Part shown: positions 15,563-24,303 of the stretch, piece after piece | How positions within the stretch are numbered: position 1 is the stretch's first letter | How the letters are laid out: each line of letters opens with the position of its first letter | Assembly (NCBI RefSeq): GCF_019455385.1 | Contig: NZ_JACOFR010000009.1 | Coordinates: 124,001 to 188,000 of the forward strand | Direction: 5' to 3' | Length of the DNA: 64,000 nt | Source: Bradyrhizobium sp. BR 10289 | GTDB taxonomy: Bacteria > Pseudomonadota > Alphaproteobacteria > Rhizobiales > Xanthobacteraceae | Position numbers and translations under genes: made by a program | The notes under the pieces: generated by a model | What the model saw: the letters and a program-made list of their open reading frames with translations, nothing else | The model's database searches: none | What the model was told of the DNA's origin: nothing

Positions 15563-16408
15563 TCAATTCGCGGGCCGGTCAGCTGAAAACGCGACATCGC
15601 GTTGCGCCTCGATCTCGCTGAGCCGACGCGCCAATTCGCGTGTCAGATCGAGATAAGCCGTGCTGCCGAGCGGCAGCCGGAGCGGCTTGGCGCTGTCGGC
15701 GGCAGCGATCATCGCATCGACCGATCGCCCCGCATCGCCCTTGACCTCGAATGTCCGCTCACTGACGGCACGCCTGACCGCACCGGCCGGCGTATCATCA
15801 TAGGCGGCGATGGGAGGCGCGAGGACAATGCCGGCACCGAAATTCGTCGCGGTCGGACCGGGCTCCGCCATCAGGAAATCGATGTTGAACGGCGCCACCT
15901 CCTGCGCAACGGACTCAATGAAGCCTTCGATGCCCCATTTGGTCGCGTGATAGAGGCTGAAGCCCGGGTAAGCCATCTGGCCACCTTCCGATGAGACTTG
16001 CACAATCCGGCCTTCGCCCTGCCGGCGCAGATGTGGCAGCACCGCCCGGATGAGCTGAATCGAGCCGGTGAGATTGGTCGCGATCTGATGATCGATCTGC
16101 GCGTCCTCCAGTTCTTCAGCCGCTCCGACCAGGCCATAGCCGGCATTGCTGACCACGACGTCGATCCGCTCGAGCTGACGGAATGCCTGGTCGACCGTCG
16201 CGCGTATGCCGTGGAGATCCGTGAGGTCGAGTCTCATCACGCTGAGAGCCGATGGATGTTTTTGTGCGAGATCAGCGAGGGCGTCGGTGCGCCGGGCGGT
16301 CGCGGCGACGCGATCTCCGCGATCGAGAAGCCGCTCGGTCATGATCCGGCCGAGGCCGGACGAGGCGCCGGTGATCAGCCAAGTCTTGCGTAAGTGAGTC
16401 TTGTTCAT
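15563..16408 (-). CDS. Short-chain dehydrogenase/reductase
   Basis: A classical NAD(P)-dependent SDR of 281 residues. The cofactor motif is TGASSGLG (about residues 13-20), the structural motif is NAG, and the active site has Ser in VQVSSEGG and Tyr/Lys in YHATKWG. The basic residues after the first strand (ATARRTD) suggest NADP(H). It resembles the oxidoreductases that are often paired with divergent LysR genes. The ATG at 16408 gives MNKTHLRKTWLITGAS; the longer frame upstream is not SDR-like. It is transcribed away from the LysR gene, 95 bases apart, with the lipocalin-like gene behind it. The substrate is unknown. Confidence 0.92.
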   Translation of the reverse strand: MNKTHLRKTWLITGASSGLGRIMTERLLDRGDRVAATARRTDALADLAQKHPSALSVMRLDLTDLHGIRATVDQAFRQLERIDVVVSNAGYGLVGAAEELEDAQIDHQIATNLTGSIQLIRAVLPHLRRQGEGRIVQVSSEGGQMAYPGFSLYHATKWGIEGFIESVAQEVAPFNIDFLMAEPGPTATNFGAGIVLAPPIAAYDDTPAGAVRRAVSERTFEVKGDAGRSVDAMIAAADSAKPLRLPLGSTAYLDLTRELARRLSEIEAQRDVAFSADRPAN

Positions 16409-16486
16409 GCGAGGCTCCCATTGCTTGACACCTGCGATATGGGGCGCTCGACTGGTGGTATAAGCGACCCAATCCGGGACAGGGTC

Positions 16487-16501
16487 GTGAAGGTATTTCA
16501 C
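16487..16501 (+). promoter_or_regulatory. Palindrome GTGAA-N5-TTCAC in the SDR-lysR intergenic region (LysR-type box)
   Basis: A perfect 5+5 inverted repeat contains the T-N11-A core (TGAAGGTATTTCA) expected for LysR-family binding. It ends two bases before the lysR start and covers that gene's probable ribosome-binding site (GAAGG), so it is well placed for autorepression. The divergent SDR gene starts 79 bases away. Confidence 0.5.
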
Positions 16502-16503
16502 CA

Positions 16504-17412
16504 ATGGCCAAGCCAACGCTCAACGAGCTCGCCGCCTTCGCAGCGGTTGCCGAGCATCGAAGCTTCCGCAAAGCCGCCGATGCCATTGGTGTATCGCGCT
16601 CGGCCCTGAGCCATGCGTTGCTAGGACTGGAGAAAAATCTCGGTATCCGGCTGCTCAACCGGACCACCCGAAGCGTTTCGCCGACAGAGGCCGGCACGCA
16701 ACTGCTCACGAAGATCAAACCGGTCCTGAAGGAACTGGACACCGCGATCGATACACTTGCAGAAGCGCGTGGCGCGCCAGCGGGAACGCTGCGCATCAAT
16801 GCGAACAGAAGCGCGGCAAGGCTGCTGTTGCGAGAGGTCGTCCCGCAGTTCCTGTCGCGATATCCGAAAGTCGAACTCGATCTGGTGTCCGAGGGACGGC
16901 TGGTCGACATTGTCGATGCCGGCTTTGACGCCGGAATCCGCCTCGCCGAGGCTGTGCCGCAAGACATGATCGCAGTGAAGCTCGGCGACCGTGTCCGCTT
17001 CGTCGCCGTGGCCTCACCCACCTATCTCGCGCACAGGCCTGCCCCCATTACGCCGGATGACCTGCATCAACATCGCTGTATTCGCCAGCGATTACCGAGC
17101 GGAAAGCGCTACAGCTGGGAGTTCAGCAAGCACGGCCAGGAAATCGTGATCGACGTGCCCGGCGCGCTGACTCTCGATGACAACGATCTCATGGTTGAAT
17201 CTGCGGTGAATGGATTGGGCGTCGCCTATGTCCCGGAATCCTTCGCCAAGGCGGCGATCGAGTCCGGACGACTTGTTTGCGTGCTTGCGGATTGGTGCCC
17301 GCCGATTCCCGGTCTCGTCCTATACTATCCGGGAAACCGCCACGTGCCTTCGGTCTTGCGAGCGTTCATCGACGTACTGAAAGAGGCCCAACTTCCCGGC
17401 AGGCCGAGATGA
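16504..17412 (+). CDS. LysR family transcriptional regulator (divergent from SDR)
   Basis: A 302-residue LysR-type regulator. The N-terminal winged helix-turn-helix reads LNELAAFAAVAEHRSFRKAA with the recognition part VSRSALSHALLGLEKNLG; the effector-binding domain follows (GTLRINANRSAARLL, FDAGIRLAEAVPQDMI, GLGVAYVPESFA). The N-terminal part is of the type seen in regulators controlling neighbouring oxidoreductases. It is divergent from the SDR gene with a T-N11-A palindrome between them, so control of the SDR-lipocalin unit and of itself is the natural inference. The effector is unknown. Confidence 0.93.
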   Translation: MAKPTLNELAAFAAVAEHRSFRKAADAIGVSRSALSHALLGLEKNLGIRLLNRTTRSVSPTEAGTQLLTKIKPVLKELDTAIDTLAEARGAPAGTLRINANRSAARLLLREVVPQFLSRYPKVELDLVSEGRLVDIVDAGFDAGIRLAEAVPQDMIAVKLGDRVRFVAVASPTYLAHRPAPITPDDLHQHRCIRQRLPSGKRYSWEFSKHGQEIVIDVPGALTLDDNDLMVESAVNGLGVAYVPESFAKAAIESGRLVCVLADWCPPIPGLVLYYPGNRHVPSVLRAFIDVLKEAQLPGRPR

Positions 17413-17453
17413 CCCGGCCGCGGAGCCGTCAAACTTCGACGGCCCCGATGGAA

Positions 17454-18500
17454 TTACGGAGTGGCCGCCGCCGCAGCGGCGGTCGCCAGATATTTCGTGT
17501 AGAATTCGGCAACCCGGCCGCGCCACATACCGACGAACGCTTCCGACGTCACGTTGTCCACCGATTTCCAGGTGCGCTTGAATGCCGGAAGTGCATTGCC
17601 CCAGATCGCGCGTTTGCACCACCGCTCGCCCTTCTCCTTGCCTTCGCTGGTGGCGCACATGGATTTCCAGGCGAGGCGAGCGGGCTTGCTGATGTGCTCA
17701 GCGGCGCCTTCCCAGCCCTGCTGATGGATCAAATAGAGGTCGCTCATATCAGGCGTCCGGTGCGTGATCCACCCGAACTGGACGCCTTCGGTCATGATCT
17801 TGTAGGCGGCCGCAACGGCGTTGTCCCTGGGGTTACGGATCTCCCCAAAACCGAACTTCCCGAACTCATACTGGCTCAGCTGAAACAGGCCGATATAGGA
17901 CCCGGTGCGTTGATTGGGGTTGAAACCGGATTCGATCTTGGCAACCGCCATCATGAAATTGACGTCGAGACCAAACGCTTCGGAAACGCGCTTGATCTCT
18001 TCGGCCGGCGTTCCGAGCGGGATGTCCTTGAACGCACGCAAGACGGTCTCCGCCGGTTTCTCGGCGGGCGGCAGTTCGGACCAGATGTAGTAGATCAGAT
18101 AACGGAAATCGGTCGACGCCGCTTTCGGAGCACCGTCGGATGCATCGCGCGCCGGCGGCAGCGACTGGACGATATCCTCTCCCAACGACGCCAGTTTTGG
18201 CCCGGCGGGAAGATCGGCGGTTTCGGCTTCGGTGCTCAACGACGCGGAACCTCTTGACGTCGCCGCGCCAAGCTCTGCTCTTTCTGCGCGAAGCGCTGCC
18301 GCAAGTCTCGCGGATGCTTCTGCGTACAACGCAGGCGTCATGATGTTAGCAGGAGCCGCCATGTTGCCGGACGCGGCAATGTTCGCTGCCGCCCCCGGAA
18401 TGACATCAGGCGCCGTCGCGTCCGGCCTGCCTGCGGCGGCCAGATAAAACCCCACGGATGCGATGACAGCCATGATGCAGCTGGTCTGCCAAGCCTTCAT
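17454..18500 (-). CDS. Lytic transglycosylase-like (SLT domain) exported protein
   Basis: A 348-residue exported protein. The N-terminus (MKAWQTSCIMAVIASVGFYL) is a signal or anchor, followed by about 110 residues of low-complexity Ala-rich sequence. The SLT-like domain is in the second half: ASEAFGLDVNFMMAVAKIES is the family's opening helix in slightly altered form (IKRVSEAFGLD..., then AKIESGFNP with the catalytic Glu), followed by GSYIGLFQLSQYEF. The C-terminal part has an unusual segment with paired cysteines (SMCATSEGK and RWCKRA) and many tryptophans. It probably cleaves peptidoglycan. It is convergent with the LysR gene and has 269 bases of non-coding sequence upstream. Confidence 0.75.
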   Translation of the reverse strand: MKAWQTSCIMAVIASVGFYLAAAGRPDATAPDVIPGAAANIAASGNMAAPANIMTPALYAEASARLAAALRAERAELGAATSRGSASLSTEAETADLPAGPKLASLGEDIVQSLPPARDASDGAPKAASTDFRYLIYYIWSELPPAEKPAETVLRAFKDIPLGTPAEEIKRVSEAFGLDVNFMMAVAKIESGFNPNQRTGSYIGLFQLSQYEFGKFGFGEIRNPRDNAVAAAYKIMTEGVQFGWITHRTPDMSDLYLIHQQGWEGAAEHISKPARLAWKSMCATSEGKEKGERWCKRAIWGNALPAFKRTWKSVDNVTSEAFVGMWRGRVAEFYTKYLATAAAAAATP

Positions 18501-18769
18501 GGCCCGAAGTCCACGGATGGCACCTGTACGAGAGGTCTGCGCATGGTTCCTGGGCCTGTGGTCAGCCTCCTTCGTAAAATCTTAAGGTTTAAATGTGGTG
18601 AACGAGAACGGACGCTGGTCCGACGAAAGCGTCAGCGCCTCCGTGAGCAACGTCACAGAACCCGAAGGCGGTCTAAACGGAGTGTAAACGCAACCGGCAT
18701 GGGCGGGATCGCCTCACCAACATTGGTCAGCCGGTGCCGCGTCATTCAGGACGAGATAGATATGCAGGA

Positions 18770-19732
18770 TCACTCGGCGACGTCCGTGTCCTGGACGTCC
18801 CCGTGCCTTTCGCCGCCGTTGGAGCGCCGGGCGGCCCGGTAGCGGCCAGGCGAGAGGCCGTGATGCCGCTGGAACAGCTTCGAAAACGCCGCCGGTGTCT
18901 CGTAGCCGACCCGGCTGGCGATCTGCGCGATGGACTCATCGGTGGTCTCCAGCAGGAACGCCGCCTCCACCATCCGACGTTCGATCACATAGCGTTGCAT
19001 CGGCTGGCCGACGAGCCTGGTGAAGCGCGCCGAAAATGCCGAGCGACCAAGCCCGACACGACGGCCGAGGTCGCTCAGCGCCCAGGGCCGCTCCGGGTTT
19101 TCGTGAATGAGCTTGAGTGCCGGTCCGATATGCGGGTCGGATATGGCCCCGAGCCAGCCGCCCTGCCCGGGATCGAGAGACGAGATCCAGCTTCGGAGCA
19201 CCTCGACAAAGAGTACTTCCGTCAGGCGTGACAGCGCAACGCGTTGGCCGGGACGCTCCAGCGCGAACTCGCTGATCATGCGACGCAGGATTGCCTCGAG
19301 CCAACCGCTGTCCGTCTTCGGCTTCAGCTGAAGCACGGGCGGCAGCAGCTCCATGACGCTGCCGAGCACCGGCCGGGACACCGTGAAATTGCCGCAGATC
19401 ATGGTCGCGAGCGGCTTGACGCGGCTGCCGTGACGAACGACGCCGAACCGCGACGACGCGCGATCGATATCCTTGATCTGCAGGGGCTCGGCTCCGCGAT
19501 CCGAATAGAACACATGCGGCTCTCCGCGCGTGATGACGACGAAATCGCCCGCGGTCATCTGGATTTCCGGCCCTTGCGCGAGCGCGAGAGTCGCAGTGCC
19601 TTCGCTGAGATAATGAAACAGGGCGTAGGGCCGCGCCGGCAACTCGAGATGCCAGGGATGGCCGAGCTCGAAGTGATAGAGCAGCGTTCCCCCAAGACGA
19701 ATGCGGTCGAGCACCTGGGCGAGGATATCCAT
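18770..19732 (-). CDS. AraC family transcriptional regulator with cupin-type sensor domain
   Basis: A 320-residue regulator. The N-terminal half is a cupin domain (cupin_6 type: YHFELGHPWHLELP, YLSEGTATL, MTAGDFVVITRGEPH). The C-terminal hundred residues are an AraC double helix-turn-helix, with VGLGRSAFSARFTRLVG and IAQIASRVGYETPAAFSKLFQRHHGLSPGRYR. The start at 19732 (MDILAQVLDRIR) is chosen because the family begins this way; the frame runs 83 codons further upstream without homology. It is divergent from a secreted hydrolase gene with 197 bases between the two starts, and most likely regulates that hydrolase and the DUF302 gene behind it. Confidence 0.92.
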   Translation of the reverse strand: MDILAQVLDRIRLGGTLLYHFELGHPWHLELPARPYALFHYLSEGTATLALAQGPEIQMTAGDFVVITRGEPHVFYSDRGAEPLQIKDIDRASSRFGVVRHGSRVKPLATMICGNFTVSRPVLGSVMELLPPVLQLKPKTDSGWLEAILRRMISEFALERPGQRVALSRLTEVLFVEVLRSWISSLDPGQGGWLGAISDPHIGPALKLIHENPERPWALSDLGRRVGLGRSAFSARFTRLVGQPMQRYVIERRMVEAAFLLETTDESIAQIASRVGYETPAAFSKLFQRHHGLSPGRYRAARRSNGGERHGDVQDTDVAE

Positions 19733-19929
19733 GCCGCCCACGCTAATCCGGTGGACGATCGGACACAACATCCGGACGATTGCTCGCTTTGGCCGAAACC
19801 CACGCGCCCTACCTTCATGCCGCGGCAGGCCACCGTCACGTGCGGCAACCATCTCGCCGACGGCAGATGGAGGAACGCCTGTCCATTCCCTCCGGACTGT
19901 TCGTCCGACATGCCAAAAGGAATTTATCG

Positions 19930-20700
19930 ATGCGAAACATCCTTCTCTCAGCCGCCACCATACTCCTGGCCGGATCGACATTGGTCGGCTCCGCCAATTC
20001 TGCCGAACTGCCCAAGGGAGCCGTCCACAACATCGTGCTCGTGCACGGCGCTTTCGTGGACCAGACGAGCTGGCAGCCCGTTGCCGATATTCTCACGAAG
20101 AAGGGCTACAACGTCACGCTGGTCGAGAATCCGCTCACCTCTCTTGCTGCCGACGTCGATGCAACCAGGCAGGCGCTGGCGAAGCAGGATGGCAAGACCG
20201 TTCTGGTCGGCCATTCCTGGGGCGGCATGGTGATCACGCAAGCCGGCAACGATCCCAAGGTCTCGGCACTGGTCTATGTCTCCGCCTTCGCGCCTGATGT
20301 CGGCGAATCCCTGGAGTCGCTGTCGAAGGCCGGCCCACCGACCGAGGGCGGCAATGCGATCCATCCTGACGCGAAGGGAAATCTGTACATCGATCCCAAG
20401 GTATTTCCGTCGGCGGTCGCGGCCGACCTTCCGCCGGAGATCGCCGAGCACCTCGCCAACTCGCAGCTTCCATTGAATGTCGCTGCGTTTCAGGCCCCCG
20501 TCACCGTCGCAGCCTGGCGTGACAAGCCCACGTTCGATGTAATCACCACGAAGGACAAGGTCATCGCGCCCGAGGCCCAGAAATTCTTCGCGACGAGGAT
20601 GAAGGCCCAGGTGACTGATGTTGCCGGCAGCCATGCTTCGCTCGTCGTCCATGCCAAGCAGGTCGCCGAGGTCATCGAAAAGGCCACGCTCGCGAAGTGA
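19930..20700 (+). CDS. Secreted alpha/beta hydrolase
   Basis: A 256-residue alpha/beta-fold hydrolase with an N-terminal signal peptide (MRNILLSAATILLAGSTLVG, cleavage near NSA-EL). The oxyanion segment is VLVHGAFVDQTSW, the nucleophile elbow GHSWGG places Ser at residue 96, and the C-terminal His is probably in GSHASLVVH. The pattern matches the large group of secreted esterase-like proteins related to plant methyl-ketone/ester hydrolases. The ATG at 19930 is used although the frame extends 50 codons upstream, since that extension lies in the promoter region and the signal peptide begins here. Its neighbours are the divergent AraC gene and DUF302. The substrate is unknown. Confidence 0.9.
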   Translation: MRNILLSAATILLAGSTLVGSANSAELPKGAVHNIVLVHGAFVDQTSWQPVADILTKKGYNVTLVENPLTSLAADVDATRQALAKQDGKTVLVGHSWGGMVITQAGNDPKVSALVYVSAFAPDVGESLESLSKAGPPTEGGNAIHPDAKGNLYIDPKVFPSAVAADLPPEIAEHLANSQLPLNVAAFQAPVTVAAWRDKPTFDVITTKDKVIAPEAQKFFATRMKAQVTDVAGSHASLVVHAKQVAEVIEKATLAK

Positions 20701-20780
20701 CGCAGCCGCTCCCGGCTCTTTCGCGCCGGGAGCGCGCACGCTGAGCCATTTCATCCATGACAACAGGAACGGAATCCAAG

Positions 20781-21275
20781 ATGCCAATCCAGAAAGTCGA
20801 AGTCGAGCGCTTCAGCCTCACGAGCTCCAGACCGTTCGACGATGTCGTGGCCGCGATCAAGTCGGCGATCGGCCAGCCCGACATCGCCGAATTCTTCCAG
20901 GCGACGAGGTCGGCGAAATCCTTCCCGGATTTGGAGCGCATCGTACAAGACAGCGTGGGCCGCACCGGCCTCATGCTGTTCGCGGAGTTCGACCTCGGCG
21001 ACATCCTGCGTCGCGAAACTGAATCCATGAGGCCCAGGATCGTCCGGCTCGTGGTCGGAAATCCGCTCATCATGAAAGAAATGGTCAGGCACGTGCCCGA
21101 TGCCGGATCCTACGCGCCGGTCACGCTGCTCATCGATGAGCGCCCCGATGGCGTTCACGTATCTTATGACAAGATGGAGAGCTGCCTGCTGCCTTACGGC
21201 AGTCCGGAAGCTCTCGCCGTCGCCCGGGCTCTCGACGAGAAAGTCACGACCCTGCTGCGCGAATGTACGAGCTGA
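20781..21275 (+). CDS. DUF302 domain protein
   Basis: A 164-residue cytoplasmic protein with a DUF302 domain. Recognisable segments are VERFSLTSSRPFDDVVAAI near the start and VGNPLIMKEMVRHVPDAGSY, APVTLLIDE and VHVSYDKM towards the end. The family has a small alpha/beta fold and no established biochemical role, but is often near redox or stress genes. The start at 20781 has AGGAACGGA upstream; an ATG at 20757 would add eight residues. It follows the hydrolase gene by 80 bases on the same strand and converges on the long regulator gene with only three bases between the stops. Confidence 0.85.
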   Translation: MPIQKVEVERFSLTSSRPFDDVVAAIKSAIGQPDIAEFFQATRSAKSFPDLERIVQDSVGRTGLMLFAEFDLGDILRRETESMRPRIVRLVVGNPLIMKEMVRHVPDAGSYAPVTLLIDERPDGVHVSYDKMESCLLPYGSPEALAVARALDEKVTTLLRECTS

Positions 21276-21278
21276 CGC

Positions 21279-24158
21279 CTACGCGCAAGCGCGCGCGCCT
21301 TGCAGCAGGTGCGAAGCAGCCACGAGGTCCCGAACCTCGAAGCCCTCGGTGAAACTCTCGTAGACCGGCGCGAGCAATCGGATCGCCTTCGGCCTGCGCC
21401 CGGTCGCGATCCAGTATGCGGCCAGATCGGTGGCAATGCGCAGCTCGAAGGTCTTCGCCCCCATCGCGCGCGCCTCAGTGAGCGCCTGTTGCAACAGGCT
21501 TTCGGCAAGCAGCGGCTCACCTTCGTGAAAAAGAACGGACGCCTCGACCCGCAGGAGTTCCGGACGACACCAGCGCTCGCCCTGGTCTTCCTGATGACGA
21601 AGAGCTCTTGCGATCGCCTTGCGCGCCTCCTTGGTCCGCCCTTGGCGCAGATAGGCGCGGGCGAGGACGGCGAGATAGCTGCCGATCCGCATCAGGAAGC
21701 GACAGTCGATCAGCTCCTCGATCGCGGCACGGATGTCCTCGACCGCCCGGAGATCGCCCCGCAAATCGCGCAGGCAGGCCGAGAAATAACGTTCGACGGG
21801 AATCCAGCGCGAGATCCTCTCCCGGTCCAGATTTCGGCGCAGTCGCTCGGTGTAATGCTCGAGCGCCGCCAGATTCCCGGTTTCCAGCGAGATCGGAAGC
21901 GCCGCAAGGCCCAGCGCGTTCGACTGCGAGACCCAATGACCGCCGCGATCGGCGGCTTCGACGGCATCGTCGGCCAGCTTCGCCGCGTACTCGGCCTGCC
22001 CCTGCATCCACGCCACGAAAGGCAGGTTGAAGCGAACCGTGATGAAGCGATAGACCTCGTTGGCATCCTTCCGCGAACGGCCCTCGGCCAGGGAATAGGC
22101 TGCCGTGAGACGATCCAGAACCAGACGGCTCTTGCTCAGTTCGCCGGCGAAAGCCTGGGCCCAGGCCCAGGCACGGTCGGCTTCGGATGTCGCCGTCAGG
22201 TCGCGGTCCCGATTACCGAGTGCCGTGGCCTCTTCGAGATGGGTGATCGCGCGCGGAATCTGGCCGATCTGCAGCAGGTAGAAAGCAAACCCCACCAATG
22301 CGCGCTGCTGGTACTCGACATCCCCCGCGCTCCGCGAGAAGGCGATGGCATCGAGCCATGCCAGCTCGTTTTCGTTCGAGAGCTTGCGCGCGTAGAACAG
22401 GCTCCATCCCAGCGCACAGGCGAGCTTTGCCCGCAGCAGATCGTCACATGCGATGGACTTGGCAAGGCCCAGCGCGGTCTCCAATCGTGCCTGCGCCTCC
22501 GACAGGATCGCCGTCTCCGACCACAGCGTGACGGCGGCAACCGTCAGGCGGATGCCGAGGACCGGATCGCCGTCCGCGCCGAACGCCCATGACAGAGCGG
22601 CTCTCAAATCGGCGATGCGGCCGAGATAGCGCTCCGTCCAATCGGCAGGTTCGCGCCAGTTCCACTCCTCCTCGGACTGTTCGAACAGCGCAAGCATGCG
22701 CCGAGCATGACGGTCGAGGGCCTGGCGGGAGGCCGGATCGGCCAGACGGCGCTCCGCCGCATAACGTCGCGTGCTGTCGAGCAGCCGATAGCGAAGACCG
22801 GCGCCCTGCGCTTGCGCGTTCAGCAGCGATTTAGCCACCAGGCTGCCGAGGCCGGTGACGACGTCGACCGGCGTGAGCCCCGCCGCCTCGGCGACGAAAA
22901 CCGCATCCTCGGCCTCGAACGCGTCGCTGAACACCGACAGCAGGCCGAACAGCCTGGCCTCCTGCTGCGACAGCAGCTTGAAGCTCCAGTCGATCGTCGC
23001 CATCAGCGTTTCATGCCGCGGCGTCGCGGCGTCGATGATTGGGGCGCGAAAGCCGAGGTTCTGATCGAGCAGCGCCAGCAATTGGCGGGGTGTGAACCTG
23101 CCGATCTGTGCTGCCGCCAATTCGATGGCCAGCGGCAGCCCGTCGAGCGCATGGCATATCCGGGCGACCGCGTCGCAGTCGTCATCCACGAACTGGTAGT
23201 TCGACCATGCTGCGGCCCGCCCGACAAACAGCTGCACGCCGGGGAATTTGATGGCCTCGCCGATCGCCAGCGCACGGCCCGGTGGCGGCGAACCGAGCGG
23301 GCCAAGCCGCACCAGATGCTCGGTTGGAGTGCCGAGCGGCTCGCGGCTGGTGGCCAGCAGCCTGGACGATGATGTGTCCGTCACGAAGCGGCCGGCAAAC
23401 ATGGTCGCGGCAGGCAACACATGTTCGCAATTGTCCAGCACCACCAGCATCTGCCGCGCCCTCAGATAATCGAGGACTGCCGCCATGCTGTTGTCCGAAT
23501 TGCCCCTGATGCCCAGCGCCGTGACCAGCGCGGTGCCGAACAGCATCGGATCGGCAATCGTCGAAAGGTCGACGAAGCACACGCCGTCGCGGCAGCGGGA
23601 TGCGAAGACCTGTGCGGCAGCGATGGCGACCGTCGTCTTGCCGACCCCGCCTGCGCCCGCCAGGGTGATATGCCTGCGCTCGATCAGGGCCTCGGCAATG
23701 CCGGCGATTTCGGCTTCTCTGCCGACGACGCCGCGCACCACGGGCGGCCTGGACAGGCCGGCCGGCTCCACATGCGGAAGACCGGCCGCGACGTCGCCGA
23801 TGCTGGCTTGCACTTCCGCAATGAACTTGTAACCGCGCCGCGCCACCGTCGCGATGTAGACGGGCTCCTCCTGGGTATCGCCCAGCGAGCGCCTCAAGCT
23901 CCACATATTGACCTTGAGATTGCTGTCATGGAGGAACGTGCCGGGCCAGGCGGCCTCCATCAGCTCGTCCTTGCTGACGAGTTCGCCGGGGCGCTGAACC
24001 AGCAGCTGTAGCAGCTCGAAGGCGCGGCCGCCCATTTTGACCGGCCGGCCATCCTGAAGAAGAAGCTGGCGCCGCGGCACCAGCCGGAACGGTCCAAAGG
24101 AAAACGTCAGTTCCTCACGACGCCGGCCTGCTTGCAATGTCTCGGTGATAGCCTGCAT
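21279..24158 (-). CDS. Winged-helix STAND-type ATPase transcriptional regulator
   Basis: A 959-residue regulator with three parts. Residues about 20-115 form an OmpR/PhoB-type winged helix (FGPFRLVPRRQLLLQ, FELLQLLVQRPGELVSK, VYIATVARRGYKF). Residues about 145-450 form a STAND/NB-ARC-like NTPase with Walker A LAGAGGVGKTTVA, Walker B MLVVLDNCEHV and LLATSREPL. The remainder is helical and TPR-like (for example RALVGFAFYLLQIGQ and RIGSYLAVLARAYLRQGR). Proteins of this design resemble the ATPase regulators grouped with AfsR/MalT, with ATP hydrolysis and a protein or small-ligand sensor tail. The thioredoxin-reductase-like gene lies 145 bases upstream on the same strand, so the two may share a transcript. 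The signal is unknown. Confidence 0.88.
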   Translation of the reverse strand: MQAITETLQAGRRREELTFSFGPFRLVPRRQLLLQDGRPVKMGGRAFELLQLLVQRPGELVSKDELMEAAWPGTFLHDSNLKVNMWSLRRSLGDTQEEPVYIATVARRGYKFIAEVQASIGDVAAGLPHVEPAGLSRPPVVRGVVGREAEIAGIAEALIERRHITLAGAGGVGKTTVAIAAAQVFASRCRDGVCFVDLSTIADPMLFGTALVTALGIRGNSDNSMAAVLDYLRARQMLVVLDNCEHVLPAATMFAGRFVTDTSSSRLLATSREPLGTPTEHLVRLGPLGSPPPGRALAIGEAIKFPGVQLFVGRAAAWSNYQFVDDDCDAVARICHALDGLPLAIELAAAQIGRFTPRQLLALLDQNLGFRAPIIDAATPRHETLMATIDWSFKLLSQQEARLFGLLSVFSDAFEAEDAVFVAEAAGLTPVDVVTGLGSLVAKSLLNAQAQGAGLRYRLLDSTRRYAAERRLADPASRQALDRHARRMLALFEQSEEEWNWREPADWTERYLGRIADLRAALSWAFGADGDPVLGIRLTVAAVTLWSETAILSEAQARLETALGLAKSIACDDLLRAKLACALGWSLFYARKLSNENELAWLDAIAFSRSAGDVEYQQRALVGFAFYLLQIGQIPRAITHLEEATALGNRDRDLTATSEADRAWAWAQAFAGELSKSRLVLDRLTAAYSLAEGRSRKDANEVYRFITVRFNLPFVAWMQGQAEYAAKLADDAVEAADRGGHWVSQSNALGLAALPISLETGNLAALEHYTERLRRNLDRERISRWIPVERYFSACLRDLRGDLRAVEDIRAAIEELIDCRFLMRIGSYLAVLARAYLRQGRTKEARKAIARALRHQEDQGERWCRPELLRVEASVLFHEGEPLLAESLLQQALTEARAMGAKTFELRIATDLAAYWIATGRRPKAIRLLAPVYESFTEGFEVRDLVAASHLLQGARACA

Positions 24159-24303
24159 TCATCACGATCAAACGATACGACAACATCCGAAAATACCACG
24201 CGACAAACCCCTGCTGAACACAGTGATTTTGAAAAAGCACGATTGCGGCGGGCATCTTGTCGCAGACGCCGCAGCGCTGCTTCAACTTCACGCGGGCGCG
24301 TCC

